64,000 bases of DNA, taken from the NCBI GenBank assembly GCA_048370855.1, contig DBGEOK010000119.1, positions 81,314-145,313 of the forward strand. The letters are read 5' to 3'. This DNA is from Limiplasma sp048370855 (lineage in GTDB: Bacteria > Bacillota > Clostridia > Christensenellales > Aristaeellaceae). The notes below the pieces were generated by a model. That model was given only the letters and a program-made list of their open reading frames with translations, searched no databases and was not told where the DNA came from. Numbering within the stretch: position 1 is the stretch's first letter; the number at the start of each line of letters is the position of its first letter. This document shows positions 44,936 to 53,967 of this stretch, in pieces. The position numbers were made by a program, and so were the translations under genes.

Positions 44936-46045
44936 TCAATCCAGCTTGACGCCCTCCACGGGCGTGCGGTGATCGTATGCTTTTTCGATTGCCTCCAGCA
45001 GCAGCCCGTGATCGTCGCTCAAGCTCATGGTAGCCATGGAGACCACGTCGTAAAGCTGCGCCTTTTCCTCGTCGGTCAGCTTTGCGTACACTTTCTGGTC
45101 GTCAGGGTTCCCGCTGTTTTCCTGAATGGGCCGCCCGTTGCGCTCGCTGGTATAGCGGGCGAACCAGCCGCGGACCTCGGACACGGTTTTGCCGATCATC
45201 CATTGCTCGTAATGGTCCATCTGCTGATACCATTCGTTCTGCGGGTTCATGCCGTAGCGGTCGCCGCGCTCGCGCTTGGTTTTCCAGTCCGCGATTTCCT
45301 GCCGGACGCTTTCCTCGGTGTTTTGGCTTACGCCGTCGATCTTGCCGGCCTCCCGGCTGTATACGTTATAGCCCTCCTTGCCCGGCCAGCCGCTGAAATG
45401 CGGCATGCTCTCGCCGTCGTAGTTTGGCGTGGCGACCTCGTAAACATCCACCTGAACATCCAGGATTCTGCCGTCCTTGTCAAACAGCGCGCTGGCCATG
45501 GTGACGTTGAAGCTGTATACCGGCGTTCCCGTATCGTCCTTGCCGGGGCCCGCGCGGAAGTTGGCGGCTCCGCCCAGGCCGGCGAACACCTCCGCCTTCG
45601 CGGGATCGAGCGTGGGCCTCGGCGTCGGGTCAGGAGACGCGCCTTGCGCCTGGGAACCATCCGCGGAAGCGCCGCCGGAACCGGCATAGCTTGCCTGCGT
45701 GAGAATGCCCTCCATGGCGGCAAGAATACTTCGGCTGGTTCCCGTCGCTCCGCTGACCGCGTCCACGCCTTCGATGCCCTGCTTTTCCACGATGGCGGCG
45801 GAAAGACCCGCCTCGGCTTTTCGGAAATATTCGCTTTCCTCGCCGGACTTGTTTTCCGCCCGAAGCTCCGCAAGCTTTCCATCGCGTACAATGACCGTGA
45901 CGATGACCTCGTCGTCGTTAAAGCCCGGAGCAACGTCGCGGTAGACGCCGTCCTGCCAGCCCTCGGCGCATACGCCGCCCGGCGGCGGGGCGCAGCAGAG
46001 CGCCAGCGTCAGGGCCGCGGTCAGAAAAAATCTTCCTGTGCGCAT
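44936..46045 (-). CDS. Exported FMN-binding domain protein
   Basis: Predicted 369 residues. A signal peptide (MRTGRFFLTAALTLALCC) probably ends near VCA-EGW; LALC lacks a small residue before Cys and is a poor lipobox. Residues ~30-112 form an FMN-binding domain with the flavinylation motif DAVSGATGTS, where Thr101 would carry covalent FMN added by ApbE. A Ser/Gly/Pro linker (about 115-150) leads to a second alpha/beta domain containing SGWPGKEGYNVY and a His-rich C terminus. Exported flavoproteins of this kind serve extracytosolic electron transfer or reductases in Clostridia. No apbE or partner reductase is in the window. ATG with AGGAGGG upstream. It is divergent from purA. Confidence 0.85.
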   Translation of the reverse strand: MRTGRFFLTAALTLALCCAPPPGGVCAEGWQDGVYRDVAPGFNDDEVIVTVIVRDGKLAELRAENKSGEESEYFRKAEAGLSAAIVEKQGIEGVDAVSGATGTSRSILAAMEGILTQASYAGSGGASADGSQAQGASPDPTPRPTLDPAKAEVFAGLGGAANFRAGPGKDDTGTPVYSFNVTMASALFDKDGRILDVQVDVYEVATPNYDGESMPHFSGWPGKEGYNVYSREAGKIDGVSQNTEESVRQEIADWKTKRERGDRYGMNPQNEWYQQMDHYEQWMIGKTVSEVRGWFARYTSERNGRPIQENSGNPDDQKVYAKLTDEEKAQLYDVVSMATMSLSDDHGLLLEAIEKAYDHRTPVEGVKLD

Positions 46046-46065
46046 GTGGTTTCCCTCCTGTCAGC

Positions 46066-46094
46066 TTGACATTCCATACACGGTATAGTATAAA
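46066..46094 (+). promoter_or_regulatory. Promoter of purA
   Basis: TTGACA, 17 bp, TATAAA, leaving a leader of about 75 nt. No PurR box of the CCGAAC type is seen here. Confidence 0.8.
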
Positions 46095-46175
46095 AAGCAG
46101 TGGGCATTATGCCTCGTTTTCAGGTTGACCCCGCCGGACGCGGGCCGGCAATTCCATCAAAGGGGGATCTTTTTT

Positions 46176-47450
46176 ATGGTCCGTACCATCGTAGGCGCAA
46201 ATTGGGGCGACGAGGGCAAGGGCAAGATCACCGACGTGCTTGCGGAAACCAGCGACGTCGTGGCGCGCTTTCAGGGGGGAGCCAACGCGGGGCACACCAT
46301 TATCAACGACTATGGAAAATTCGCCTTGCACCTGCTGCCGTCCGGCGTATTTCATCCGCACATCGCAAACGTCATTGGTCCGGGCGTCGCGCTGGATATT
46401 GAAAAGCTGATGGCGGAGTATCAAAGCGTGGTGGAACGCGGCGTTCCCAAGCCCACGCTCTATATCAGCGACCGGGCGCAGGTACTGCTGCCCTACCATG
46501 TCGCGTTTGACCGCTATGAGGAAGAGCGGCTCGGCAAAGCCAGCTTCGGTTCCACCAAAAGCGGCATCGCGCCCTTTTATGGCGACAAATATTTGAAGAT
46601 CGGCATTCAGGTATGCCAGCTTTACGATGAGAAAATTCTGCGCGAGCGCCTTCAGAGCGCCGTGACGCAGAAAAATGTGGTGCTGGAGAACCTGTACCAT
46701 CAGCCGGCTATCGACGTGGAAGCGCTGACCGCCCATCTGCGGAAGCTGGCCGAACAGATCCGGCCCATGGTCATCGACACCACCATCTATTTGCACCAGG
46801 CCCTCAAGGCGGGTAAAACCATATTGCTGGAGGGCCAGCTCGGCAGCCTGCGCGACCCTGACCACGGGATCTATCCCTTCACCACCTCCTCCTCGCCGCT
46901 GGCCGGCTTCGGCACGGTTGGCGCGGGCGTGCCCGCCTCCGCGATGAAGGACGTGTTCTGCGTTACCAAGGCGTATTCAAGCTGCGTGGGCGCGGGTCCC
47001 TTCACGACCGAGCTGTTTGGCGAGGAGGCGGAGGAGCTGCGCAGGCGGGGCGGCGACGCCGGGGAATATGGGGCCACGACCGGTCGTCCGCGACGCGTGG
47101 GCTGGTTTGACGCGGTGGCTACACGCTACGGATGCCTCGTTCAGGGCGCGACCGAGGCGGTGCTGACAAATTTGGACGTGCTGGGTTATCTGGACGAGAT
47201 CCCCGTGTGCACAGCGTATGAGACGGAGGGAAGGAAAATCACCGACTTCCCCAGCACGCCGACGCTGATGAACTGCAAGCCCGTATATACCATGCTTCCA
47301 GGGTGGAAGAGCGAGGTGCGCGGCGTTACCGAATGGGAAGCGCTGCCAGAAAACTGCAAAAAGTATATTGAATTTTTGGAAAAGGAGCTGGAGGTGCCGA
47401 TCCATATGGTTTCCACGGGACCGAAGCGCAGCGAGATGCTTTACCGGTGA
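46176..47450 (+). CDS. purA: Adenylosuccinate synthase
   Basis: Predicted 424 residues, normal length. It joins IMP and aspartate with GTP hydrolysis, the first step from IMP to AMP. GTP P-loop and catalytic Asp in NWGDEGKGKITD, IMP site GGANAGHTI, the Lys/Thr pattern in GSTKSGIAPFYGDK, LLEGQLGSLRDPDHGIYPF, and the Arg loop TGRPRRVGWFD. The C terminus VSTGPKRSEMLYR is characteristic. ATG at 46176 is preceded by AAAGGGGGATC. Single gene with its own promoter. Confidence 0.97.
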   Translation: MVRTIVGANWGDEGKGKITDVLAETSDVVARFQGGANAGHTIINDYGKFALHLLPSGVFHPHIANVIGPGVALDIEKLMAEYQSVVERGVPKPTLYISDRAQVLLPYHVAFDRYEEERLGKASFGSTKSGIAPFYGDKYLKIGIQVCQLYDEKILRERLQSAVTQKNVVLENLYHQPAIDVEALTAHLRKLAEQIRPMVIDTTIYLHQALKAGKTILLEGQLGSLRDPDHGIYPFTTSSSPLAGFGTVGAGVPASAMKDVFCVTKAYSSCVGAGPFTTELFGEEAEELRRRGGDAGEYGATTGRPRRVGWFDAVATRYGCLVQGATEAVLTNLDVLGYLDEIPVCTAYETEGRKITDFPSTPTLMNCKPVYTMLPGWKSEVRGVTEWEALPENCKKYIEFLEKELEVPIHMVSTGPKRSEMLYR

Positions 47451-47497
47451 CGGCGCAGCGTATGCGCCTTCCCTTCAAAAAATAAAACAGTGTATGG

Positions 47498-47533
47498 AAC
47501 CGGGGCCGGCTGCCATCGCAGCCGGCCCCGGTT
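47498..47533. terminator. Strong hairpin after purA, possibly bidirectional terminator
   Basis: AACCGGGGCCGGCTG and CAGCCGGCCCCGGTT form a perfect 15-bp stem with a six-base loop 48 bp past the purA stop. No T-run follows on the plus strand. On the minus strand a TTTTATTTTTT tract begins about 10 bases beyond it, so it could also stop read-through from pheT, although that gene ends 228 bp away. Confidence 0.5.
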
Positions 47534-47647
47534 CGTAGGCTGTTGTTAAGCGCTTTGGGGAGGCGGTCGGAGGGCCGCCGCCCTCCGACCGCATTCTATC
47601 CCGCGCGGGACTTGGGCTGGAGCTTTTTTCGTCCGCTCTCAGCTCCG

Positions 47648-47736
47648 TTTGGGCCGCGGGCCCGCCCCAGGAAGCGGGATTTCCAAGGGCGAAGCCCTCC
47701 GGCGGCGAGCCTGAGAGGCCGCGCCTCCAACGTTCC
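47648..47736 (+). repeat. Dispersed intergenic repeat, diverged copy
   Basis: Begins TTTGGGCCGCGGGCCC, continues GCGGGATTTCCAAGGGCGAA and GCCCTCCGGCGG, and ends CGCCTCCAACGTTCC, matching 44771-44860 along its length with scattered substitutions that weaken the third hairpin. It lies between purA and pheT. Confidence 0.7.
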
Positions 47737-47760
47737 TTTTCTGCGCGGGAGCGTCCGGGG

Positions 47761-50151
47761 TCAGGCCCGGATCGCGGCGCCGTGCTTTTCGGCGCAGACC
47801 TTCTGCACCTTATCCATGGCCTTTTGCACCTCGGCCTCGGTGAGCGTGCGGTCCGCCGCGCGGAAGGAGAGGGAAAACGCGACGCTTTTGCGGCTCGCGC
47901 CGACTTGCAGCCCGCGGTACACGTCAAACAGCGAAACGCTTTCCAGCAGGTTGCCGGCTGCCTTTCGGATATCGGCCATCAGGGGGCCGACGTTGACATC
48001 CTCGTCCACCACCAGCGCCAAATCGCGGGAAACGGCGGGAAAGCGGGGCAGGGGCTTCATCTCGCCCATCGGCTTCGCGTTTTCCAGCAACTGCTGAAGG
48101 TTCAGCTCCGCCATGACGGCGCGCTTGGGCAGATCGAAGCGTTCCCGGACGGCCGGATGAACCTCGCCCACCTGCGCGAAGGTCGTTCCGCCGCGAACGA
48201 GCCGGGCGCAACGACCGGGATGATAATACGCGTCGGCCCCCGCGACCACCTCGCAAAAGATACCCTGCGAACGGAGAACCGCCTCCGCCGCCCCGCGCAC
48301 GGTAAAAAAGTCAACGTCCTCTCCATACGCGCCGAGGCAAAGGGTTTGGGTTTCGGCGGGCAGCCCCTCGGCAGTGGGCTCATGGTGGTCAAACACCGCC
48401 GCCATCTCATACAGGCTGGCTTGGTCGGTGGAGTGGTTCATATTGAAGGCGAGGGTTTTGAGCATGTCGCAGGCCAGCGTTGGCCGCATAACGGCGGTAT
48501 CCTCTCCCAGCGGATTGCGGATGGGCATAGGATCGTTTCGCAGATCGCCCTCGGGCAGCCCGAGCTTGGCAATCTCCTTTAGGCCCGTGAAGCTGTAATT
48601 CATGATTTCCAGATAGCCAAGCCCGTGAAGAATGCCGCCGACGGCATTCTTGAGGCGCTTCATGGGGCTTACGCCGCCCTGCGTGGTTTCGCCCCGGAGG
48701 GCGGTTGCGCCGATATGCTCATAGCCGTACAGGCGGAGGCATTCCTCGCATAGATCCGCCTCTCCGTCCAAATCCTCGCGGAAGGGGGGGACGGTTACGG
48801 TCAGCGTATCGCCGTCCAGCGCGGTTTCAAACTGAAGCTTGGTCAGAATGGAAACCATCGCTTCCGGCGGGATGGGCGCCCCCGCGCGCTCCTGGATGCG
48901 CCGGACGCTTGCTGTAATCACCTGCGGCTTTTTAGGGCTGGGATAGAGGTCGATCACGCCCGACACGACGTCCCCGGCATCGAGCAGGTTAACCAGCATG
49001 CACGCGCGATCCAGCGCCTCCATCACCGTGCCCGGCGCGACGCCGCGCTCAAAGCGGCCGCCGCTTTCGGTCCGCATGCCCAGCGCGCGGCTGGTCAGGC
49101 GGATTGCGGTACGGTCAAAGCTGGCGCATTCAAACATGACGGTGGCGGTCGCTTCGGTAATCTCGCTCTCCTCGCCGCCCATGATGCCCGCGAGGCCGGT
49201 CGCCGCCCGCTCGTCACAGATGACGAGATCCTCCGTGCGCAGCGAGCGCTCCACCCCGTCCAGCGTGGTAAGCTTTTCCCCCTCGCCCGCGCGGCGCACG
49301 ACGATCTGCCTGCCGCGGACCTTGCTCAGGTCGAAGGCGTGCATGGGGTGGCCGTATTCCAGCATGACGTAGTTGGTGATATCCACGATGTTGTTGATCG
49401 CGCGGAGGCCCGCGCCGTGCAAATATTTGCGCAGCCAAAGCGGCGACGGCGCGATGCGCACGTTTTGAATCACGCGCGCGGCATAGCGCGGGCAGAGATC
49501 CGGCGCGTCCACGCGCACCTTGACCTCGTTGTGGATATTGCCCCCGGCCTCGACGACGACCGGCTTAGGCGCGTGAAAATCCGTCCCGAGCGCGGCGGCG
49601 GTTTCCCGTGCGATGCCGATGGCGCAGAGGCAGTCCGGTCGGTTGGCGAGTATTTCAAAATCCACGGCATAGCCGTCGATGCCGAGAATGGGCCGGACAT
49701 CGCTTCCAAGGGGATAGTCCTCGTGAAAGATCAGAAGCCCCGCGTCGCCCACGCTGGGATATAGCTCCTGCGGAACCTTCAGCTCCGTAGCGGAGCAGAG
49801 CATGCCTTCGGAGATCATGCCCCGAAGCTTGCCCTTCTTGATCCTGATCCCTCCGGGCAGGCGCGCGCCGTCCAGCGCCACCGGAGCCAGAATGCCCGCG
49901 GCCACGTTTGGCGCGCCGCAGACGATCGTAAGCGGGGCCTCGCCCCCTACATCCACCGTGCATTGATGCAGATGGGTGCCTTCCACGCCCTCGCAGGTAA
50001 GCACCCGGCCCACGACCACCTTTTCCATGCCGCCGGCCAGTTCCTCCACGCCTTCCACGGCGGTGCCGGTCATAATCATGCGCTCTTCATATTCCTTGGG
50101 TTCAACGGGAATATCGGTGTATTCCCGCAGCATGTCCATCGCTATTTTCAA
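47761..50151 (-). CDS. pheT: Phenylalanyl-tRNA synthetase beta subunit
   Basis: Predicted 796 residues, normal. N-terminal start MKIAMDMLREYTDI, then tRNA-binding (OB) domain (VVVGRVLTCEGVEGTHLHQC and IVCGAPNVAAG), the B3/B4 editing domain (residues ~200-400), the B5 domain and catalytic-like core, and the C-terminal FDX-ACB anticodon domain (FPAVSRDLALVVDEDVNV...). It forms the alpha2beta2 enzyme and edits Tyr-tRNA(Phe). TTG at 50151 is chosen over the ATG two codons earlier: GGGAGG is 8 bp from TTG but only 2 bp from the ATG, and the TTG start aligns with known PheT N termini. It follows pheS after 263 bp. Confidence 0.95.
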   Translation of the reverse strand: MKIAMDMLREYTDIPVEPKEYEERMIMTGTAVEGVEELAGGMEKVVVGRVLTCEGVEGTHLHQCTVDVGGEAPLTIVCGAPNVAAGILAPVALDGARLPGGIRIKKGKLRGMISEGMLCSATELKVPQELYPSVGDAGLLIFHEDYPLGSDVRPILGIDGYAVDFEILANRPDCLCAIGIARETAAALGTDFHAPKPVVVEAGGNIHNEVKVRVDAPDLCPRYAARVIQNVRIAPSPLWLRKYLHGAGLRAINNIVDITNYVMLEYGHPMHAFDLSKVRGRQIVVRRAGEGEKLTTLDGVERSLRTEDLVICDERAATGLAGIMGGEESEITEATATVMFECASFDRTAIRLTSRALGMRTESGGRFERGVAPGTVMEALDRACMLVNLLDAGDVVSGVIDLYPSPKKPQVITASVRRIQERAGAPIPPEAMVSILTKLQFETALDGDTLTVTVPPFREDLDGEADLCEECLRLYGYEHIGATALRGETTQGGVSPMKRLKNAVGGILHGLGYLEIMNYSFTGLKEIAKLGLPEGDLRNDPMPIRNPLGEDTAVMRPTLACDMLKTLAFNMNHSTDQASLYEMAAVFDHHEPTAEGLPAETQTLCLGAYGEDVDFFTVRGAAEAVLRSQGIFCEVVAGADAYYHPGRCARLVRGGTTFAQVGEVHPAVRERFDLPKRAVMAELNLQQLLENAKPMGEMKPLPRFPAVSRDLALVVDEDVNVGPLMADIRKAAGNLLESVSLFDVYRGLQVGASRKSVAFSLSFRAADRTLTEAEVQKAMDKVQKVCAEKHGAAIRA

Positions 50152-50414
50152 AACCATGACCTCCCAGACCAATTGTTGTTGCGACCGCCCGGCCGCTATG
50201 CGGCCCGGCGCGTCCCGGATGAATCGAGTTCTTTTTTGATGATACAGGCGGCGTAAGCGCTGGAGGGCAAACGCCCCGACGGCGCGGCACGATGAGCGTC
50301 GGAGTGGACGCAACCGCGTTTTGTCAAAGGGCTCCCCCTGACAGCCCGCGCCCTGCGGCGATTTTAAAGGGCGCGGATTTCGGCGGGCCGGCGGAGGGCG
50401 TATAGCCGCTTCCG

Positions 50415-51443
50415 TTACCGCAACTGCCCCAGCAGCCGCGCGTCGCCCTCGTACAACAGCCGCATATCGCGGATGCCGTAACGCTTCATGGCGATGCGTT
50501 CCAGGCCGATGCCGAAGGCAAAGCCGCTGTATTTGGCGCTGTCTATGCCGCACATCTCCAGCACTTTTGGGTTGACCATGCCGGAGCCGAGCACCTCCAC
50601 CCAGCCGGTATCCTTGCAGATGCGGCAGCCCTTGCCATGGCAGGCGGAGCAGGTGAGGTCCACCTCCGCGCTGGGCTCGGTAAAGGGGAAGAAGCTTGGC
50701 CGGAAGCGGGTTTGAATGTCCGGCCCATAGAGCTTTTTGGCAAACGCCTCCAGCGTGCCGCGCAAATCGGCCATGGACAGCCGCTCGTCCACCACGAGAC
50801 CCTCCATTTGATGAAAAACCGGGCTGTGCGTGGCGTCCACCTCGTCGGCGCGGTAGACGCGTCCCGGGCAGATGATGCGGATGGGCGGCTTGCGCGTAAG
50901 CATGGCGCGCGCTTGCATGGGGCTGGTATGCGTGCGCAGGACGACGTTGTCGTCCATATAAAAGGTATCCTGCGCGTCCCGGGCGGGATGGTTCTTGGGC
51001 AGGTTCATCAGCTCAAAATTATAGCGGTCCAGCTCGACCTCCGGCCCCTCGATCACCTCGAAGCCAAGGCCGGTAAAGCAGTCGATCAGCTCGTTCATAA
51101 CCAGGGTGATGGGATGCGCGCTGCCTACCCTGGGCAGGGGACGCGGCTCCGTCACGTCGATTGTTTCCTGGCGGAGGGCGGCTTCGCGCTCGGCGGCCTG
51201 TAAGGCGCTCAGGCGTTCGTTCATGCGCCCGGTCAGCCATTCGCGCGCTTCGTTAATCTGCGCGCCGATCTTAGGGCGCTCCTCGGGCGGGAGCTGTCCC
51301 ATTCCCTTTAGCAGGGCGGTAAGCTCGCCCTTTTTTCCCAGCACGCGAACCCGAAGGCTTTCCAGCTTCGCGGACGCGTCCAGGGCCGCCAGCTCCTCCT
51401 CGACCTGGTTTTTGATATCCCGCAGGGTATCCACAACAGACAT
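50415..51443 (-). CDS. pheS: Phenylalanyl-tRNA synthetase alpha subunit
   Basis: Predicted 342 residues. N-terminal coiled-coil arm (residues ~1-85) that contacts tRNA, then the class II catalytic core: motif 1 HPITLVMNELIDCF, motif 2 RIICPGRVYRADEVDATHSPVFHQMEG, and motif 3 GFAFGIGLERIAMKRYGI. A Cys-x-x-Cys pair (CSACHGKGCRIC) is seen in many Gram-positive PheS proteins. ATG at 51443 follows AGGAGG with a 7-bp spacer. Expression is controlled by the T-box leader directly upstream. Confidence 0.97.
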   Translation of the reverse strand: MSVVDTLRDIKNQVEEELAALDASAKLESLRVRVLGKKGELTALLKGMGQLPPEERPKIGAQINEAREWLTGRMNERLSALQAAEREAALRQETIDVTEPRPLPRVGSAHPITLVMNELIDCFTGLGFEVIEGPEVELDRYNFELMNLPKNHPARDAQDTFYMDDNVVLRTHTSPMQARAMLTRKPPIRIICPGRVYRADEVDATHSPVFHQMEGLVVDERLSMADLRGTLEAFAKKLYGPDIQTRFRPSFFPFTEPSAEVDLTCSACHGKGCRICKDTGWVEVLGSGMVNPKVLEMCGIDSAKYSGFAFGIGLERIAMKRYGIRDMRLLYEGDARLLGQLR

Positions 51444-51482
51444 TTGATTTCCTCCTCTATTGTCGTTCACAAGAGCCTGAAG

Positions 51483-51768
51483 GGTAAAAGAAAAGCCCTC
51501 GCCCATGCGTATATGGGACGAAGGCATACGCCGCGTTGTACCACCCAAATTCCGCACGGACGGAGCCTGCCGCCGATGCGCTCTTTGCCGGTAACGGGGC
51601 TTAACCGTTTTTTCCTACTGGGAACGCGGTCCGTTCAGAGAAAAAGCTCGGAAGCGAATTTCCCGCGACGACCGTGGACGTCTTTCAGCGCGCGCCGTCA
51701 TAAGACAGCGCGCGACGCCTTCTCTTTTTCGGCAGTCGGCAACCGGGCGTTGGTCTTCGTCATCGCCT
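51483..51768 (-). ncRNA. T-box riboswitch (Phe-specific) of pheST
   Basis: Minus-strand leader of about 285 nt. The T-box sequence AATTTGGGTGGTACAACGCGG-type element lies at 51531-51551. The terminator hairpin GCCTTCGTCCCAT...ATGGGCGAGGGC with TTTTC lies at 51490-51524. Stem I is closed by GAAAAAG and CTTTTTC. Its specifier loop contains GGGAAATTCGC, giving the Phe codon TTC at 51656-51658. Uncharged tRNA-Phe would pair with the specifier and the TGG bulge and allow read-through into pheS. Confidence 0.93.
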
Positions 51769-51774
51769 TGTGTG

Positions 51775-51803
51775 ATTATATCACCCGGGCGGCCGTTTTG
51801 CAA
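51775..51803 (-). promoter_or_regulatory. Promoter of the T-box-pheS-pheT unit
   Basis: Minus strand TTGCAA, 17 bp, TATAAT; transcription should begin near 51768, matching the predicted T-box 5' end. Confidence 0.85.
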
Positions 51804-51854
51804 CCTTACGGCGGCCGCTTCTTCGCATGATCCCCCCGGGCAGAGAAGGCGGGC

Positions 51855-53744
51855 TCACTCGGCCTCCGTCAGCACAAGCCCGTTGCCGGACGGCGTTATT
51901 TCATAAAGCGTATAGGTATAAAACGCCTCGCCCTCCTCCATCAGCCCGCACGCCGGCGCGTAAAGCAGGGAACCCTCGTCCGGACAGAACAGGTGGGTGA
52001 AGCCGTTTTGAAGAAGATACGACGAAAGCGCGGCCGCGTTTTGCGTAACAGCGGGCTGAGACGCTTCGAACCTGGCCGGGGCGAATACGTAATCCATATC
52101 CTTGATAAAGCTGGAGTTTGGCTCATAGCCGACCAAAACCTTCGCGCGCTCGTATCCCTCGAGCTGCGTGCCCCAGTCGTTATCCATCATGACCATGCCC
52201 TCGGTACCCAGCGCCCGGTCCTTCTGGATATAGCGGTATGGGATTAAAAGCTCGTAGAGGTCAATCCAGTTGACCGTCAGGACGCCAAAAAGAACCGCCA
52301 TCGCTGTCAGCGCGGCAGCGAGGGGTTTGCGCCGGTCCGCCGGCAGGGGCGCGTCAAGAAGCAAACACAGCGATAAAACGCCAAAGCCCAATACCATGGG
52401 GGCCAGGTAGCGCTCCATCAGTAAAAACAGATTATCGCTTTGCGCGCCGGTATATTGCGGGATTTCTACTGCGAATACGGTAAAAAAGCCGAGGTATTGC
52501 GCGACGAAGCAAACCAGAATGGATACGCCCGCAAACAGACTGACGCCGCCCATGCGCCGCGCCGAATTGCGTTTCGTTAAAAACAGCGGAAACAGCGCGA
52601 CAAGCATCAGGCGGACCAGCAGGGGCAGCGGGAGGATCGGCCGGCCGAAGATTTGAAGCATTCCCGAATAGGAGGCTGAAACGCTGGAATAATGCCCAAT
52701 AAAAGAATGGAGCAAAGAGGGCAATACGTTTTCATAACCCTCCGGCGGCACGTAGGAGCCGGAGAGTACCGCGGTCAGCGCAGACGAGAGACTTTCCGTA
52801 TGCCTGCCGGAAAGCCCGGATAGCTGGCAGAACAGCATCCACGCGCCAACGGCGGCAAGCGGCGAGAGCAGCGCGGCCCAAAGCGCCGGACGGCGCTGCT
52901 TTTGCCATCGCTTCATCAACAGGAAAAACAAAATCGCCAGCGAGGCGAGCAACTCTCCGGTTTGTTTGATGAGAACCAGCGCGCACAGCCCAAGCGCGAT
53001 CGAGCATAGCCCCCAGCCATCCCGCTCCCGCAGCCGCCAAATTTGCACAAGCACATAGCCAAAGCATATCGCCAGCGTCGTGTCCACGCTCAAGAAGGTA
53101 TAGCTGGTTGCGTTGCCCCATGCCGGCAAAGCGATCATACCGATGAAAAAGAGCGGAATCAGGTAAAAGCGCTTCCAGCGCAGGCGGCTACACAGCGGCA
53201 GCAGATACGCACCATAGGTAATGAAAAGCGTAAAGTACAGGAGCGATTCCCGCCATTCGCCCACGGCGTGCATCATCCACCACTGAAGCACCTGTACGCC
53301 GGGCGTGTAAGTGGCATAGGCGAGCGCCCAATGATCGGACGCGTCTGCCAGCCCGTTGAGCGCCCAAAGGGATTTAGGCTCCATCGCCCAGTAGGCGACG
53401 TCATCCCACCACCAGACGACCATGGGCTCCGTGGCGTACCAGAGAAACGCGCATAGCAGCGCAAAGCAGGCAAAGCCGGGGGTGAGCACGTAGGACAGAA
53501 CATCCTTGCCCAACTGCCCGGGCGTGCGGGCTCCGCGCATAAGCATGAAAGCCGCAAGCCCGGCCGACGCGACCAGCCCCAAAACCGCCAGCGCATCGGC
53601 CCAGTAAAGCCGGCCAAGCATCGCAAAAACCGTCAGCACAATCATCAACGCGGATAGGACGGCGGGCAGCACGCTGTCAAACCTCCGCCTGAGCGTCAGG
53701 CAAAGGCAGCCGGAGAACAGGAGTAGCGAAATAATATGGAGCAA
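51855..53744 (-). CDS. Polytopic GT-C-like membrane protein, paralogue of 32023-33867
   Basis: Predicted 629 residues with 11-12 membrane helices and a soluble C-terminal domain. Same layout as the 32-34 kb gene: helices, then WDDVAYWAMEPKSLWA and TYTPGVQVLQWW, then SVDTTLAICFGYVL where the paralogue has RVDTALGLCLGYTL, and IALGLCALVLIKQTG against MALGLCALTLIKQVG. Acidic residues in the first outer loop fit a GT-C glycosyltransferase. The TTG at 53744 is chosen because GAAGGA lies 10 bp upstream and the protein then starts like the paralogue; a GTG at 53768 is possible but has no ribosome binding site. Function in surface polysaccharide or lipid glycosylation is inferred only. Confidence 0.65.
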   Translation of the reverse strand: MLHIISLLLFSGCLCLTLRRRFDSVLPAVLSALMIVLTVFAMLGRLYWADALAVLGLVASAGLAAFMLMRGARTPGQLGKDVLSYVLTPGFACFALLCAFLWYATEPMVVWWWDDVAYWAMEPKSLWALNGLADASDHWALAYATYTPGVQVLQWWMMHAVGEWRESLLYFTLFITYGAYLLPLCSRLRWKRFYLIPLFFIGMIALPAWGNATSYTFLSVDTTLAICFGYVLVQIWRLRERDGWGLCSIALGLCALVLIKQTGELLASLAILFFLLMKRWQKQRRPALWAALLSPLAAVGAWMLFCQLSGLSGRHTESLSSALTAVLSGSYVPPEGYENVLPSLLHSFIGHYSSVSASYSGMLQIFGRPILPLPLLVRLMLVALFPLFLTKRNSARRMGGVSLFAGVSILVCFVAQYLGFFTVFAVEIPQYTGAQSDNLFLLMERYLAPMVLGFGVLSLCLLLDAPLPADRRKPLAAALTAMAVLFGVLTVNWIDLYELLIPYRYIQKDRALGTEGMVMMDNDWGTQLEGYERAKVLVGYEPNSSFIKDMDYVFAPARFEASQPAVTQNAAALSSYLLQNGFTHLFCPDEGSLLYAPACGLMEEGEAFYTYTLYEITPSGNGLVLTEAE

Positions 53745-53873
53745 GCGGAACACATCCTTCGGTAGCACCGGCAGGTTGACGCGGGAGGGTACGCATCAGT
53801 ATATCATGAGCGCGGATAATGATACAAGTCCACGGCGGAGGGAAAGGAGGCCGGTCGATTTTATTGGCGCAAT

Positions 53874-53886
53874 TTTTCCGAACGTT
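53874..53886 (+). promoter_or_regulatory. Candidate PurBox upstream of purR
   Basis: TTTTCCGAACGTT resembles the Bacillus PurR site (AWWWCCGAACWWT) with the core CCGAAC intact and two mismatches outside it. It sits 16 bp before the -35 of purR, consistent with autoregulation. Confidence 0.45.
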
Positions 53887-53901
53887 CGTATGAAAACGGG
53901 C

Positions 53902-53930
53902 TGGAAATATTCGATATTTTGTGATATACT
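53902..53930 (+). promoter_or_regulatory. Promoter of purR
   Basis: TGGAAA, 17 bp, TATACT with an upstream TGA forming an extended -10. The -35 is weak, the -10 strong. The GTG start is 38 bp downstream. Confidence 0.6.
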
Positions 53931-53967
53931 GGCCGGGAAAATTGGTAAGCAACAAGGAGGAAGCCGA

